DNA of 64,000 nt, from NCBI RefSeq assembly GCF_051622035.1, contig NC_135361.1, forward strand, positions 8,499,001 through 8,563,000, given 5' to 3'. The stretch is from Arctopsyche grandis (taxonomy: Eukaryota; Arthropoda; Insecta; Trichoptera; Hydropsychidae). The stretch's first letter is position 1; each line of letters begins with the position of its first letter. The notes under the pieces were generated by a model. That model saw only the letters and a program-made list of their open reading frames with translations. It did no database searches and had not been told where the DNA came from. The position numbers were made by a program, and so were the translations under genes. Shown here piece after piece: positions 43,833-56,149 of the stretch.

Positions 43833-46296
43833 AGGAATTACCTCAAGGTGACCATATGGTTAGATTAATGTTTGTAGAGAAGTACGAACAATTTTTAAAA
43901 CATAATAGCACATAGCGACATCTATTGACAATGAATACATTTTTGATACACAGTAAATTTGCAAGCAATACATAATTTGGGTAGATTTTTTATAAGATTC
44001 AACAAATTCAAGATACATACTTATAACTCGAGATGCGAAAATCGGAAAATTCTAGCAGTAGATGATCGATCTTTGTTTTGTTAATAACCACAAGCTCTTG
44101 CCTGTAGCTAAATATTTGAGCCGATGATCTATCCACTGGTATGTAATAGCTCTACTAGGCTATATGCAAACATTTTAAATATTTTAAAATCAAATCAAGC
44201 TATTCTCAATAATTCACTGGTGGATTTAGAATAACAAAATAATTACCATATTGGCCCGACAACGTCTAGCATGAAAATTTTAATGAGAACCGTTAGTATA
44301 AATTTTTTGTCCGATAATTGAAATATTATACTATCAAATTAAACGTAAGCACTAAAAATACAGCGAAATAGAAATTCGATTCAAATTGTGAACGTGTGAA
44401 TAAAAATAAATAAAACATGCTTACAGGTACATTGTCAGCGCGAGATAAATTAATCTCCTTCCTCCACTGTGACCTAAAAATGGAAATATAATATTTAAAA
44501 TCAACATACAGGTATTATTAAATAAAATTGCACACATATGAAAATTCACCAGCTGCAATGAAGTCTCCATAGCAATAGTTTAAACGCCTTTGGCAATCAT
44601 CTTCTTCAATATCCATTTAGAAAGATTGTATATGATTAACAAACACTGATATTTATGTATTTATAATAGCATTAAAAATTAAATTTAAATTCACTTCATA
44701 AAAAAAAACAAACAAATGAATTTATTTTCACACGCGAAGAAAAATTTCAACACAATTAAATAATTAAATTTTTTTATTTAAACACGCACTGACATCACAA
44801 TAAGTAACTAAAATTCACTAGTAACCGGTCCGAATAATGATATATCTAAACAAAATACACGGATTCTGCAAACGAAGTACCTATGGATTTTCGGACGATA
44901 GTATTTAATAAAACTATACCCGACAGTTGAATTGCGATTAGTTTAGATTATCATTCACGAATGACACATTGTATTCATTCTTATATTATATTTTATAATT
45001 GATTGAAACTTAAAATATTCGCGTAAAATTTTTATCTAGTATGAGGCTTGACCGATATTCGTTGACTGAAATCAAATAGAAGTAAACAAGTGAACTAAAT
45101 TTATTTAATTCAAATGCGATGCTTTTTTTCGTATAACTATGTAGTATACGTACATGTTTTTGAAACTGTGTGATCAAAAATCTTGTAAAAATAGGCTATT
45201 ATATTATAATTTTACTACAAGAAAATACATATAAAAGGCACCATTTTATAGTCAACAACATATACAGGATATAAATATTAATTTTAGACTATAAAAATAC
45301 AGATGATGTTAATAATAGCTCCTCTCTCGATTGTGTTATATCGGCTTTCGTTAATTATAATTAAATTTGCCGAACGTTTCACAATGTAATAAAATCTATT
45401 CTTAATACAAACGAGGTATGTATGTTGTTTCGCGAAAATATATTTATAGGAAACGATCCATTTCGCAAATACATATATTTATGTAATATATATGTAAATA
45501 AAATTTCACAAAAATCCTCAAGCATCGTTTGACAAGAGTGTGTTAGCGACGAAATGTTTATAGGCTATAAAGGGGAACGGATAATTCGATATCTTCCAGA
45601 GCCGGTTGAAATTGAAAGCTCTTCCGTGCTCGTTACGGTAATTACTCATGTAAACACGCCAAATTATCCCTATATCGAAACGGCAAATAAATCCCGAAAC
45701 CAGTACAGTCAGCCCAATCATTAGTCATCTCGTTACTGTTTCTGATGTTTTCGAGCTTCTCATTCTTTCGCCGTTATGTCGCGCTGTCGTGGGAATAATA
45801 GAGTTTCGATGAATGCGAATCCAAAGCAATGTAAAAGTGATGGGAGATACGGAATATTAAAATGAAACTATATTCATACATATATATATATATATATGTA
45901 TATAGGTTAGTTAATTTGTGTGCATGTTAAGATTTCATAACTACCCAGAATATCTTCATAAACTTTGGTACTAACTCTTTAAAATAATACCCTATAAATT
46001 ACGCTTATTTTAACTACTTGAATACTTAATTCTTGTAAAGATTTTAGGTGTTTGATGTTTCAAATATTAATTTTCAACCACTTAAAAGTTGTGTATAATT
46101 CAAGAAGTTCGGTATAAAAAATATTAGAGTGTTAAAAATCATGCTGATGGAAAGGAAAATCGTAAAAACATGATATTAGTTGATTGCCGAAAATTTTCGT
46201 CAAACATGCATTTATTTTATCACTTTATATGGTATTTTGTATTATTCAATCGGTAAAAAATCTAAAAATTATGGACAAAATACATACAAGCTGGAT
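43833..46296. other. No gene recognised
   Basis: AT-rich throughout. 44020-44165 faintly resembles a SINE head on the minus strand, but no B box survives. 45510-45850 is unique and GC-richer, with a 67-codon frame lacking any domain. A (TA)n run lies at 45882-45898. Confidence 0.45.
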
Positions 46297-46617
46297 ATAA
46301 TTCGTTTTGTTCTCCAGCTTCTACGTGGTAATACGTCATGCCCGTCGTTGCTGGAATAGTTGGGACTTTATGTACCTAATCATTGTGTGATAGACATCGT
46401 CATTTGATGATTGTACCTCCTGCCCGCACAGTGCTTTATCGAATGGCTCCTATTCCAAGAGCTATCCGACTTTCTAAGAAACTGTTGCCGCTGAGCCTGA
46501 ATGTTAAATATTCCACTTCAGTGAGCGTAGGGTATCGGAGATTATTTTAATTTATTTGTCTGGTAGCCTGCGCTCATCATTATTTTCATAATTGAATGTG
46601 ATATATGAGTGGAATTT

Positions 46618-47236
46618 TATTTATTAATAGTTTTGGACCATTGTGGCATTACAGGAAGAACCTAATGCGCCACAATGGCCTACATTTGATAAAGATAACG
46701 ATTTCACTGAGAAGTCGAATAGGAGCCATTCGAAAAAGAACTGTGCGAGCAGGAGGTACAACCATTAAATTATGATATCTACCACGCACATAATTATTAG
46801 GTACATAAAGTCCCAACTGTTCCAGCAACAACGGGCATGACGTATTACCACACAGAAGCTGGAGAACGAAATGAATTAACGAGAAGTTTCTCCGAAGTTC
46901 AAGGGAATTGTACCCAAGCATGCCCAAAAGGAAAGGAGTGGGATAGATATATGGGTAATACCCAAACTCTTTCTTATATAGAAAACGAAGAAATGCTTTT
47001 TGAACTTTTTCGATAATAAGAGAGTAGTTTGCTTCATGCGGATTCCACACAATCACATTATACTCTAGCTTAGTTCTAATAAGCGAGTTGAAAAGCAAGC
47101 TAGAAGACAAGGGGTTGGAGAATAACCTAGTATATCTCAAGACAAATCCAAGTCGACGAAAGGAAACGTCAGTGACTGTCTTGATGTGGTTGTGAAAGGT
47201 GAATTGGGGATCAAAAGTGATACCCAAGTCGACGAT
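46618..47236 (-). mobile_element. LINE-A inner copy inserted into LINE-A
   Basis: Minus-strand insertion with the perfect terminal hairpin at 46638-46678 and an ATTTATTAATAG tail. The flanks keep a short ATTTT direct repeat at both junctions. It is 5'-truncated, and part of the 3' UTR is deleted between 46690 and the coding end. Confidence 0.8.
46649..47227 (-). pseudogene. LINE-A RT C-terminal region
   Basis: An open frame of 192 codons holds GITFDPQFTFHNHIK, FRRLGFVLRY, LEYNVIVWNPHEANY and LGMLGYNSLELRRN, collinear with the copy at 1533-2200. It lacks the catalytic FADD box because of 5' truncation, and an internal deletion replaces the last residues with 3' UTR sequence. The intact frame suggests this is one of the younger LINE-A copies. 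Confidence 0.85.
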
Positions 47237-47277
47237 TTTGATCTTCTCTCTTCCATTTGGGCCTCGCAGTTTTTGTT

Positions 47278-47811
47278 TATTGAAATATTTAGGTACAAGC
47301 AGGGCCGACGATAGGGGGGGGGGGAGCTGAGGTAAAGTTCCAGGGCTCAGACTACTCGGGAGGGGGGGGGGGTGCCAGAAATCGTACCTGCTATATCATA
47401 TTTTCTTATTCAATTATTTTAATTAATAACAACTAACATATAGATATTTTTCTATTAGTTATGATAAATTTTTCGCATATTGTAAAAATATTTTTTTTTG
47501 GTTTGTCATATTTACGGCCCATGATCTCTCTATTGGTAAGCCATTGAGCTTAGATGTCATGCGATTTTTCATAATTTACGTAGTTTTTAAAAAAATAAAA
47601 ATATATTTAAGAGTCATGGCTAAAATTAATGATTTTTGTTCAATATTGTATCTGGATTGGTATTAACTAATGAAATTTCAAATGATTAAATTGTAATATT
47701 GTAATGATGTTGATTGAATAGGTTGAAGAGTTAGCACTAGACTAATTACATGGACGTGCCATTTACCAAAAATAAACATGTTTACAATATTATATTGCAA
47801 AACCACACTAA
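47278..47811. other. No gene; G-run pair
   Basis: Two G11 runs at 47314-47324 and 47362-47372 bracket AGCTGAGGTAAAGTTCCAGG. The rest is AT-rich and leads to the piggyBac left end. Confidence 0.55.
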
Positions 47812-49322
47812 CCCATTTGAACCCAGAGCTCGCGTGAAAACACATGTCCCATGTGCCCAAGACTATTTTTTCGTTTATTTTCCAAAATCTTTGAGTTATT
47901 TCATGGGAAATATTTTTTATAGGATAGGGATGAATAATTAATTGATTTTTCAACATTTTTAATTTTTTTCAAGGTGGTGTCGTGAACGACCTTTGGGGCT
48001 AATGAAACATGTTTTTTAAAATAAAACAAAAATCACAATGGAGTCACATAATCAGTTATAATACTTTCTCACTGGTTATTTGTAATTTTATTGTTAAGAA
48101 ATTTATAAAATTAATTTTAAAAATAACAAACACGCATCTCTTCGATAAAATGATATTTTCAAATCGCATAACATAACACACGTAGGTACATATATTGTGA
48201 CATATACACATCGTCAACAAAAAAAAGGGTGCACCCTTTTAAAAAAAGAAATGTCATAAACGAGATTTTGGGTTCAAAAGTCGTAAAAACAAAATACATG
48301 AAGACAAAATAATTAATTATTATGATACGGTACAAAACATTTGTCATGCAATGGAATTTCACAGTTATCACAAGCGGAAAACGTTTTATTTTTACAGTGT
48401 CCACAATTTCTCCTTTTCTGTTTGACCAATATCAAATGTCTTCCAACTTCCTTTTGATTTTGATTAACTTTGCCGGGTCTGAATGGGACCAATTGTTTTC
48501 GTTTTTGACCATAACACTTGCACAACGTCTCTGTTACCTGTCTGATAAATCCCAATTTATCAAATTTACAACCAAAACTTTTGCTTAGAATCCAAGCGTT
48601 ATTCACAGCTACATCGATGTTCCAAAACAGAATAGGCATGTACCATTTTTTCCCTGTAATACTTATGTTATAGTTAGAAATATGGTTATCCATTTGATCA
48701 ACCCCACCCATATATTTATTATACATATTTATACTAAATGGTTGATTGATTTCCACCCTACTTTTTTCTTTAACCGAATATCAGTTTCCAGGGGTGGTAA
48801 TATGTATGTATGTGGAATCCGGAAGTTGAGACTCGTCCCAATTATCAATTTCTTCCCGTATCTCTGCAGTAGTAAAATTGCATTCTCTGGAAAAAAATAT
48901 GTGTCATTATCCCAAGGAGTCATATACGACTCCGTCGACTTTTGATTTTTTTTTTCAGGAATATGAGATATATAAACGCAATTTCTCTTATGCATATTAT
49001 ACAATAAGTCCTACTGTATTAGAAACATAAAGATAAATAAAAAATATGTAAAAATAAAAAAACTTACGTATGTTTTCTCTTCGACATATCTGCAAGTCGA
49101 AAAGCGCTCGATGTTATTCCCTCAAAACTCCAAAAGGAACTGATTTAATTTCATGTGACTTTCTTAAAATTCATCACCAACATCTAACCAAGCGTAACGA
49201 AAGGTTTTACGGCCGGCCTGAGTGATCCCTTTATTTTACGACGCAAAATTGTAAAATGCCGTGAATGACCGCGCTGGCATACATCGAGTAAGTTCATAAC
49301 TGACCGCGTGGGTTCAAATGGG
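47812..49322 (-). mobile_element. piggyBac-type element, decayed
   Basis: The inverted ends CCCATTTGAACCCA (47812-47825) and TGGGTTCAAATGGG (49309-49322) are perfect 14-bp complements. The flanks are CTAA on the left (one change from TTAA) and TTAA on the right (49323-49326), the piggyBac target. At 1.5 kb it holds only part of a transposase on the minus strand, so it is internally deleted. Confidence 0.85.
48313..49004 (-). pseudogene. piggyBac transposase C-terminal remnant
   Basis: The minus-strand frame 48756-48313 contains SINMYNKYMGGVDQMDNHIS and GKKWYMPILFWNIDVAVNNAW, diagnostic of the DDE_Tnp_1_7 (PGBD) family, and ends in a Cys-rich finger (CGHCKNKTFSACDNC...C). Upstream sequence (49004-48750, ending ETDIRLKKK) joins only through a frameshift near 48750. 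The N-terminal catalytic aspartates are absent. The enzyme would have cut and pasted the element at TTAA, but this copy cannot. Confidence 0.88.
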
Positions 49323-49502
49323 TTAAAATAACCATCCATCCGATATTAAAATAATCATCTTCTTACAGATTACACACATTTTAAAATCTAATAAATGATT
49401 TCGAAAGAGACTTTGTAATGTATGCATAGAGGTTTGGGTGGTAGAATCCGTGACGTCATCGAAAAAAATTGAATATTTTCTATGACGACGATATCGATAT
49501 CG

Positions 49503-49695
49503 ATTTTGATTCCGTTTCAGTCCGGTTCTGGATTTATTTTTCAGTTCCGTTTCTGGATTCCTTTTTTAGTTCCGGATCCGGATTTCTGTTTCAGTTCTGG
49601 ATCCCGATTGATTTTTCAATTCCGGTTACGGATTCCTGTTTAAGTTCCATATCCCAATTCCTTTTTCAGTTCCGGATCAGGATTATTTTTTCTTA
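49503..49695. repeat. Degenerate minisatellite, ~28-36-bp units
   Basis: Six to seven imperfect tandem units of the type TTTCAGTTCCGGATCCGGAT with T-rich spacers. A single related unit occurs near 34815. No coding frame persists. Confidence 0.75.
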
Positions 49696-50651
49696 CATAT
49701 AAAAACAGACTGTCGTTAAATATGTATGTATATATTTTTTTCGATTCAAATAAGTTGTTTGAATTCGATTCAAATATGTTTACTGTTTGATTAGCAATGT
49801 TTAAGCGTTTACAAATACCACTAGTTAAAAATAAAATCACCGATGATCGAATTTGACAAACTACTTAAATTTTCTATGCATCTTATCTATTATTTTGTAA
49901 AAGAAACATATCAGAATAAAACAAAATTTAAAATCAGTAATTAATGAGATAATGTCAGCCGACGGCGAAATTCGATTTTTCTTCAAGATAATTTCAACGA
50001 CATTGAAAAACCGCAATCTCATCCATCTGCAAATATTTTCGTATCATACGCCCTTTGGACATCACGACCACATCCACAAATGCATAATTCAACACGCAAT
50101 TGAAGGTGTTCTCCCCAGACACACAGAAGAGGGGGAAGATCCACACATGCAAATAGCTACCTCTTGCACACGGAGTGCATTCCCTTGTCGCGTGCACTTT
50201 TGCACTCGCCATGCACTTTTCGCGCGTCTTCTTCCTTCACCCTGCATAAACTATGTTTGCCCTCCTTTCTACCCCGATAGTCGTATCGCGTTCAGGTACT
50301 AATGCACACACACGTGTATCGCTACGTCTTTTTGCATCAAACGAGGGCTAGTATGCAATTTTCTCGTCGAACTTTCCGCATACGTATTATGCAGGGAATA
50401 AGCGTCGTCGCCGATTATTCGCGATTTCGTGTGCCCAACTTTAACGGGCGAGACTTGTTGTGCTCGGGCTATTTTCCACGCTAAAGTTGCTCGTATCGAG
50501 ACTAATAAATGTGTTCCGATCAATGGCGATGCATGTTAAAGGTGTGCTTTACATTTATTGAAAGTTTCGCTTTGTAGCTTCGATTTTGGATTCAATTAAA
50601 TCTTTGTCATAACGAGTTAAAGCATTTTTTCTACATACAATTGGTTAAATG
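49696..50651. other. No gene assigned; unique GC-richer part at 50000-50520
   Basis: Positions 49950-50520 show balanced composition and no repeat match, with overlapping ORFs on both strands (116 codons plus, 72-74 minus) and no domain. They may be host sequence. Confidence 0.4.
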
Positions 50652-52004
50652 TAGGGTTTTCAATACCGGTATTAGCGAAACCGGGATCAATTTTCAAAGG
50701 ACGACATACCAGTATTAAAACTTAAGCAAATTTGAATGTAAATATAATCGATTTCAATTATGCACGAATATCCCATCATGATATAGGAAAGAATATGGGT
50801 ATTACCCATATCTCTACCCCACTCCTTTCCTTTTGGGCATGCTTGGGTATAAAATTCCCTTGAACTTCGGAGAAACATTAATTCGTTTCGTTATCCTGCT
50901 CTGACGTGGTAATACATCATGCCCGTTGTTGCTGGAGCAGTTGGGACTTTATCTCCCTAATAACTATATGTGCGTGGTAGACATCATAATTTGCTGGCTG
51001 TACCTCCTGCCCGCACAGTGCTTTTTCGGATGGCTCCTATTCCAAGAGATATTCGACTTCTTAATGAAATCGTTGCTGCCGAGACTGAATGTGATATTTT
51101 CCACCTCAGTGAGCGTAAATTGTCGGAAATTACTCTAACCCATTTATCTGGTAGTCTGCGCTCATCATTGTTTTCATGATTGATTGTGATTTATGAGTGA
51201 AATTTCGATTAACTCTCTTCCATTTGGGCCTTACAGGGATGTTTTGTATTTGTAGTTGTTTCTTACATATTTATTGAAACTGGCTGTATGTGCAAGGCAT
51301 TCCTTATGCTATATTTTTTATTTGATATTTTTACTTTATCTGTTATTATTAAATGCTATTTTATATGTTTATGTATGGATGTATTTATGTTTATGTTCAA
51401 ATGTATTTTTTATGTATAATTGATGAGTATATTATTTTCGTTATGTATTAATTTATGTTTAATTGTTATTTTTTTTTTTTGTGTTATATTTTTTGACCAT
51501 TGTGGCGCTTTAGGAATTCCTGTTATGCCACAATGGTCTGTTTAGAATAAATAAATAAATAAATGATTGAGTGATTCCAGCATTGATGACCTGGCCTTTT
51601 TAAGGTCATATTTTAATTCATAGAATCAATAAATCTAAGGTATTTGTAAAAATCGAAATTACATACATATATGCTTATGATTTATTTTTTCTTCTTTAAA
51701 ATCTCTTAAATATTAATAATTTGTAGGGAGCCTGGAATTTAGGTTGACGTAAATAAAAAAATCCTCCTACCGCGGATCCAACTGCTCGGTCACTCCTTGG
51801 ATTTATGACACGTTGTAAAATGATATAAATATATTTTTTATACTAAATTTATTATGAAACTGATGTTAAATTATTCCACAAGTATCACAATTCCATATCC
51901 CGTTGGTTTTTTGTAATATCGGTTTTTATATTTACAATAACGGTTTTAGTATTTAAAAAACCGAAATAGCGGTATTGATATTTTGACTGGTATTGCAAAC
52001 CCTA
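50652..52004. mobile_element. hAT-like element hAT-2, split by LINE-A
   Basis: The ends TAGGGTTTTCAATACCGGT and (complement) TAGGGTTTGCAATACCAGT are inverted. Flanking octamers GTTAAATG and GTTAGCTT agree at five of eight positions, a worn 8-bp duplication. Most of the interior is LINE-A; the rest shows cggt-rich stretches and no transposase. Confidence 0.6.
50787..51566 (+). mobile_element. LINE-A with complete 3' UTR
   Basis: The C-terminal coding part (50970-51179 reads GRHHNLLAVPPARTVLFRMA and RDIRLLNEI) is followed by the full 3' UTR, the hairpin at 51497-51536 (perfect 10-bp stem, 20-nt loop) and an (AATA)n tail. It is 5'-truncated near AAAGAATATGGGTATTACCC. Upstream frames are disrupted. 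Confidence 0.85.
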
Positions 52005-52741
52005 GTTAGCTTTTGACTCTATGATTAATGTCCAAAAATTCTAATTGGAAAAGCCTACTCTCATAAAATGGTAGCTAATACGTAAATGGCACACTGGAAA
52101 AATTCAATTTTAAATAAACATATTACATAAAAAGCAAACTTTAAAATTTAAATAAAAAAATGGTAACATTTTGCGAGTATTGTGATAGAACTAAAGGAAC
52201 AATTTTGAAATTTTGGACGATGCTTAAGTTACATCGACAATATACTCTAATACTGGGGCTTAAGGTACTAAGATATTTTTCAGAGTTCATTGGTCGATGG
52301 ATCGCAAGACCTTATTGGTGTTTGAATTCGGTTTTACTAATTGAATGAAGGATTTGATGCTCTAAATCACATTTAAAATTATTGCAATCTAGTAGGCATT
52401 AAACTTACAAAAAACACACATATTCAGTATAGCGTTTACAACGTGCATCTAAAACGCTCGATTTAATAATAAACACACTTCAATACTGAAGCTGTTAAAA
52501 TAAGCAACGATGCAAAACATTCCACAGAACAGTACATATAATAAATTGCATTTGAAAGTGGATACGTTGACTAGATTTAGTATCTCCAGTGAGTTCGCAC
52601 GATTTCCGCGAGGATTTCGATGCACTTACGACATATAATGTAATCCCAAATTCGATTTGCGATATATTCCCCGGAAGAGAATGTTCCGTCGAGTTTGCTC
52701 CAAGCGCTGTAAGATTTTAAAAGATATGTATATATACATAT

Positions 52742-52812
<71 letters not shown>

Positions 52813-53394
52813 AAGTATGTGTAGACAGTGTATGTACAAAGATGGATAGACAATAGCGGTCTTCGCCTGCAATAGACTAATTAATAGAGACGGTGCAAAG
52901 TTCGACTGCTGTTCGATGCACTGTCGACTGCACTATTCCGACAACAAATCAACGGATCGTCGCCATTTTAATTAAACCATTGAAATATCTCGAACAGACC
53001 AAGTTCTTCGATAGAGATTTATAGCGTAAAGTACTGTCGGCGAAGTTTATTCAATCGCATCGTTATATTATCAAAAGCAACATCGACTCCAGTGAGCTTC
53101 CATTGTGAAATTTAATAATTGTTATAGTAAAGGTACCCTATGCTTTTCCTTTTACTTAACTCCTACTTTATAATTGCTTCCGGAGCAAGCATAAGCGGGT
53201 TGTATATTAACGGCATATATTTTATAAATTGAAAATGCTTCAGTAGTGAACTTAACTAGCTTATGCTTAATAGTTGGATATTTTATAAAAGTTAATTCCT
53301 TTTCTTATTTACGTATCAATAATGTTGATTACATATTTTAAAATCTTTACGATCATTAAAGTAATTTTAATAACTTATTATATTCAAAAAAGAT
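52005..53394. other. No gene; (TA)n tract at 52744-52807
   Basis: AT-rich DNA with about 31 uninterrupted TA dinucleotides. Short stretches at 52560-52720 and 52840-53110 are less AT-rich and unique. No domain is found in the short ORFs. Confidence 0.5.
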
Positions 53395-53600
53395 ATGAAA
53401 AAAAAAACATAAAAAACCTTTATTCTCTAGAATAAAAGTGCTACTTTCGGGTTAGCAAAAAAAAAAACAACACATTTTTATAGATCATGAAAACGTGATC
53501 AATTCTGATTCTGAATTCTGAGTTCGAATCAGTGAAAATTTCGAGTTCCAATTGTCACAAAACTTCATCTATTGTTGATAGTACATAGATAAAGTAAAAA
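53395..53600 (+). repeat. Repeat K, 3' fragment
   Basis: It shares TAAAAAACCTTTATTCTCTA, ATAGATCATGAAAACGTGAT, TTCTGAGTTCGAATCAG and the terminal GTACATAGATAAAGT with K copies 1 and 2. The 5' part is missing. Confidence 0.7.
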
Positions 53601-53640
53601 TTAAATCTTGGATGATGAGTTGAACATATACTAATATTAT

Positions 53641-53998
53641 TGTAACGTATACTAAACAGAGCCGCCGAGTAATTGCGATCGGATTAGACCGGGTAGCGTC
53701 CTGAGAGACGGTGTGACCGGGGTAAGTGGTTTTAAGGATTAGCGACAAGCTACATAAGTGCATGAAACAATGATTGCACTTCTGATACCGTGGGAATACA
53801 TATCCGAATACGTGACTATACAGTAGGTAAACAGATTAGACGTCCTGAGAGATCTACCCCTTATAAGGCGGTACGTAGGCGATATCAGGTCATTCTGGAC
53901 GGAGCAGTGACAATGCGTGTATCTCCTTAATCATCAATAAATGCTGTGAAACGACTGTTGGCCTTTTACTTGGATCCTCCACCCACCCCTACGCAACA
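53641..53998 (+). mobile_element. Solo LTR-2, 4-bp target duplication
   Basis: A 358-bp LTR from TGTAACGTATACTAA to CCCTACGCAACA, flanked by TTAT on both sides (53637-53640, 53999-54002). CCCCTTATAAGGCGG near 53868 is a TATA candidate, and CATCAATAAATGC near 53930 carries a polyadenylation hexamer. No internal region is present. The shorter relative is at 19138. Confidence 0.88.
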
Positions 53999-54434
53999 TT
54001 ATGTAATTTTGTTGATTGTGAAAAGCATTTACAATTGACACGGTAAAAAATAATTAAAAAGACCAACAATTTTAATTTAGTGTACTCAAAAGAAGAAAAA
54101 AAACCTCGCCCATTAAAGGTTAACTATGTATAAAGAAGCTGAAAAAATCATTTTCTTATTAGTAATTAGAATTCGAAAGATCATATTATTTTTCAATTTT
54201 TATGAATTTCTACATCTGAGGCCTAGTTATTATTATAATCTAAACAACATCATTGAAAGATCTAATGCTTTGAAAATACTGAGAAAACGAGTGTAACTTT
54301 CATTTTCTGAATTATTCGAAGCCTTTATCTCTCGCAAAAGTTTACCTACATATTATATATAAGCATGTCAAATTTGCTTATATTATAAAATGCTCTAAAT
54401 GTCTCCATAGTAATATGTAAAGAAAAGACGGATT
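53999..54434. other. No gene; AT-rich
   Basis: Plain AT-rich sequence between LTR-2 and the RTE relic. Confidence 0.55.
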
Positions 54435-54999
54435 CATTAAACCTGAGTGTGCGCGGACAAATGATTGAACAGGTCGAACAATACAAATACCTAGGAGCAA
54501 TGATCAATACGGACGTCAGTTCCGAAATGGAGATAAGAAGAAGGATCGAAATAGCAAGAAATGCCTTCGGCAGAATGAAAAATGTTTTATGTTGTCGAAG
54601 GTTGTCTATGAAATTGCGTTTAAGAGTCCTGCACTCCTATGTTTGGTCGGTGTTGCTGTACGGATGCGAAACATGGACACTGTTAGTGGCATCCATGAAC
54701 AGGATAGAGTCCTTTGAAATGTGGTGTTACCGGAGGATGCTAAAGATCTCGTGGAAGGAGCATGTAAGAAACGAAACAGTCCTCCAGCTTCTTCATAAAA
54801 AGAGAAAGCTTCTTGACACGGTGAAGCGCCGTAAGATGGAATACTTTGGCCACATATTCGCGGCCCCGAATATCGCCTTCTACAAACAATTATAGAAGGT
54901 AAAATAGAAGACAAACGGTAGCTTGGGAGAAAGAAGCTCTCTTGGCTCCGGAACATCGGGTCATGGATGGGACTCGGTCTCGAAAAGCTATTTCAGCTT
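54435..54999 (+). pseudogene. RTE-type reverse transcriptase C-terminus, interrupted by a MULE
   Basis: The frame from about 54437 to 54895 includes VEQYKYLGAMINTDVSSEM, SVLLYGCETWTL, FEMWCYRRMLKISWKEHV and RRKMEYFGHIF, the standard RTE-clade thumb and C-terminal region. A frameshift near 54885 moves the continuation to another frame (KKLSWLRNIGSWMG, LFQLAH). The MULE at 55009-61222 then splits it, and the reading resumes at 61232 (EEFARAINDVCPW) before a stop at about 61274. No catalytic domain remains. Confidence 0.85.
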
Positions 55000-55008
55000 G
55001 CCCATTAT

Positions 55009-55640
55009 GGTTACACGACAATTGGTGCAAGTCCAAAATGTTCAACGACAAAATGTACCCGAAAATTAGTGCACTGACAAAATGTACCCGCGACAAAATG
55101 TACCCGCGACAAAATGTACCCGCGTCAAAATGTACCCGCGACAAAATGTAAACGGAAAAAATGTTCAAGCGACAAAATGTTCAAAAATGTTCAAAATGTT
55201 CAACCGTATCCAATATTTTCTTATTTAAATTGAAAAAAAAAACTTTCTAAGCGTATGAACTCCAGATTACATTGCATTAGTTTATATGGCAGGGCTTATC
55301 AACCGTCTCCAAAATTTACTTTATTTCAAATGAATAATTTACTTTTTATCGTACACATCGCGGGCGTTATTAAATTAGTATAAATGACAGGGGTTCTCAA
55401 CCGTATCCAATATTTACGTATTTAAATTGAAAAAAAAAAACTTTCTGAGCGTATGAACTGCAGATTACATTGCATTAGTTTATATGGCAGGGCTTCTCAA
55501 CCGTCTCCAAAATTTACTTTATTTCAAATGAATAATTTACTTTTTATCGTACACATCGCGGGCGTTATTAAATTAGTATAAATGACAGGGGTTCTCAACC
55601 GTATCCAATATTTACGTATTTAAATTGAAAAAAAAAAACT
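55009..55640 (+). repeat. MULE left arm: short minisatellite plus five ~98-bp monomers
   Basis: CGACAAAATGTACCCG-type 16-bp units occupy 55045-55190. After these, CAACCGT recurs at 55201, 55300, 55398, 55498 and 55596. Monomers alternate CCGTATCC and CCGTCTCC, so the higher-order period is about 197 bp. Confidence 0.85.
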
Positions 55641-55784
55641 TTTAAATCGTATTGCAGATGTCATTGAATTGAAAAGATCATGCTCAGCTGAGACCTTTTG
55701 CTGTATGATTGTTCTAAGGGTAATTATGGGTTTAATAGTTTTTATTTTATAAAATTGATGGATTTAATATTTAATTTTGAATTT

Positions 55785-56120
55785 TTAAATTAACAATATC
55801 GATTCTTCAGAAATTGGTCGCTGCAGGGATATTTCCGCCGAAAAAAAACTTTGATTGCTGCGTATTTGAAAGCGAAGAAGGTGTCCATGCGAAAAATTGC
55901 CAGAACAGAGTGTTTCGGTAAACACAGTTTCGAGAATAACTCCGGAGTTTAGTTCTTGTACTAACTTCTCGGTTTTGGCTTGGAGACCTTGAAGGGCTTT
56001 CAAGAACTTCCACAGGTTTGGAAATTGGGCTCCAATTGTATAGCCAACTTTCATATGGAAGCCTTCCACTTCGTTGTCCGTTTTTCCATAATTATGTAAT
56101 ATTCGGTCTCGAACATTCCA
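55785..56120 (-). pseudogene. MULE transposase, C-terminal piece
   Basis: The minus strand from about 56112 reads DIWNVRDRILHNYGKTDNEV, then EGFHMKVGYTIGAQFPNLWK and FLKALQGLQ, the typical end of animal MULE transposases (W......N..E..H..........P..WKF...L). It stays open to 55785. The catalytic DDE region is not found. It lies in the opposite orientation to the neighbouring piece at 56150-56439, which should precede it in an intact protein. Confidence 0.75.
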
Positions 56121-56149
56121 TATGTCTATGGAAACTACACGAGGTTCAC

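Larger units (their letters stand above)
46297..47277 (+). mobile_element. LINE-A outer copy, split by another LINE-A
   Basis: Plus-strand LINE-A C-terminal sequence (TTCTCCAGCTTCTACGTGG) and the start of the 3' UTR run to about 46617. They resume at 47237 with GATCTTCTCTCTTCCATTTG and GGGCCTCGCAG. The intact join is seen at 25895 (GGAATTTTGATCTTC). Confidence 0.82.

Noticed and set aside
44020..44170. Possible ancient SINE head
   Set aside because: Only vague similarity; no B box and no body or tail could be aligned.
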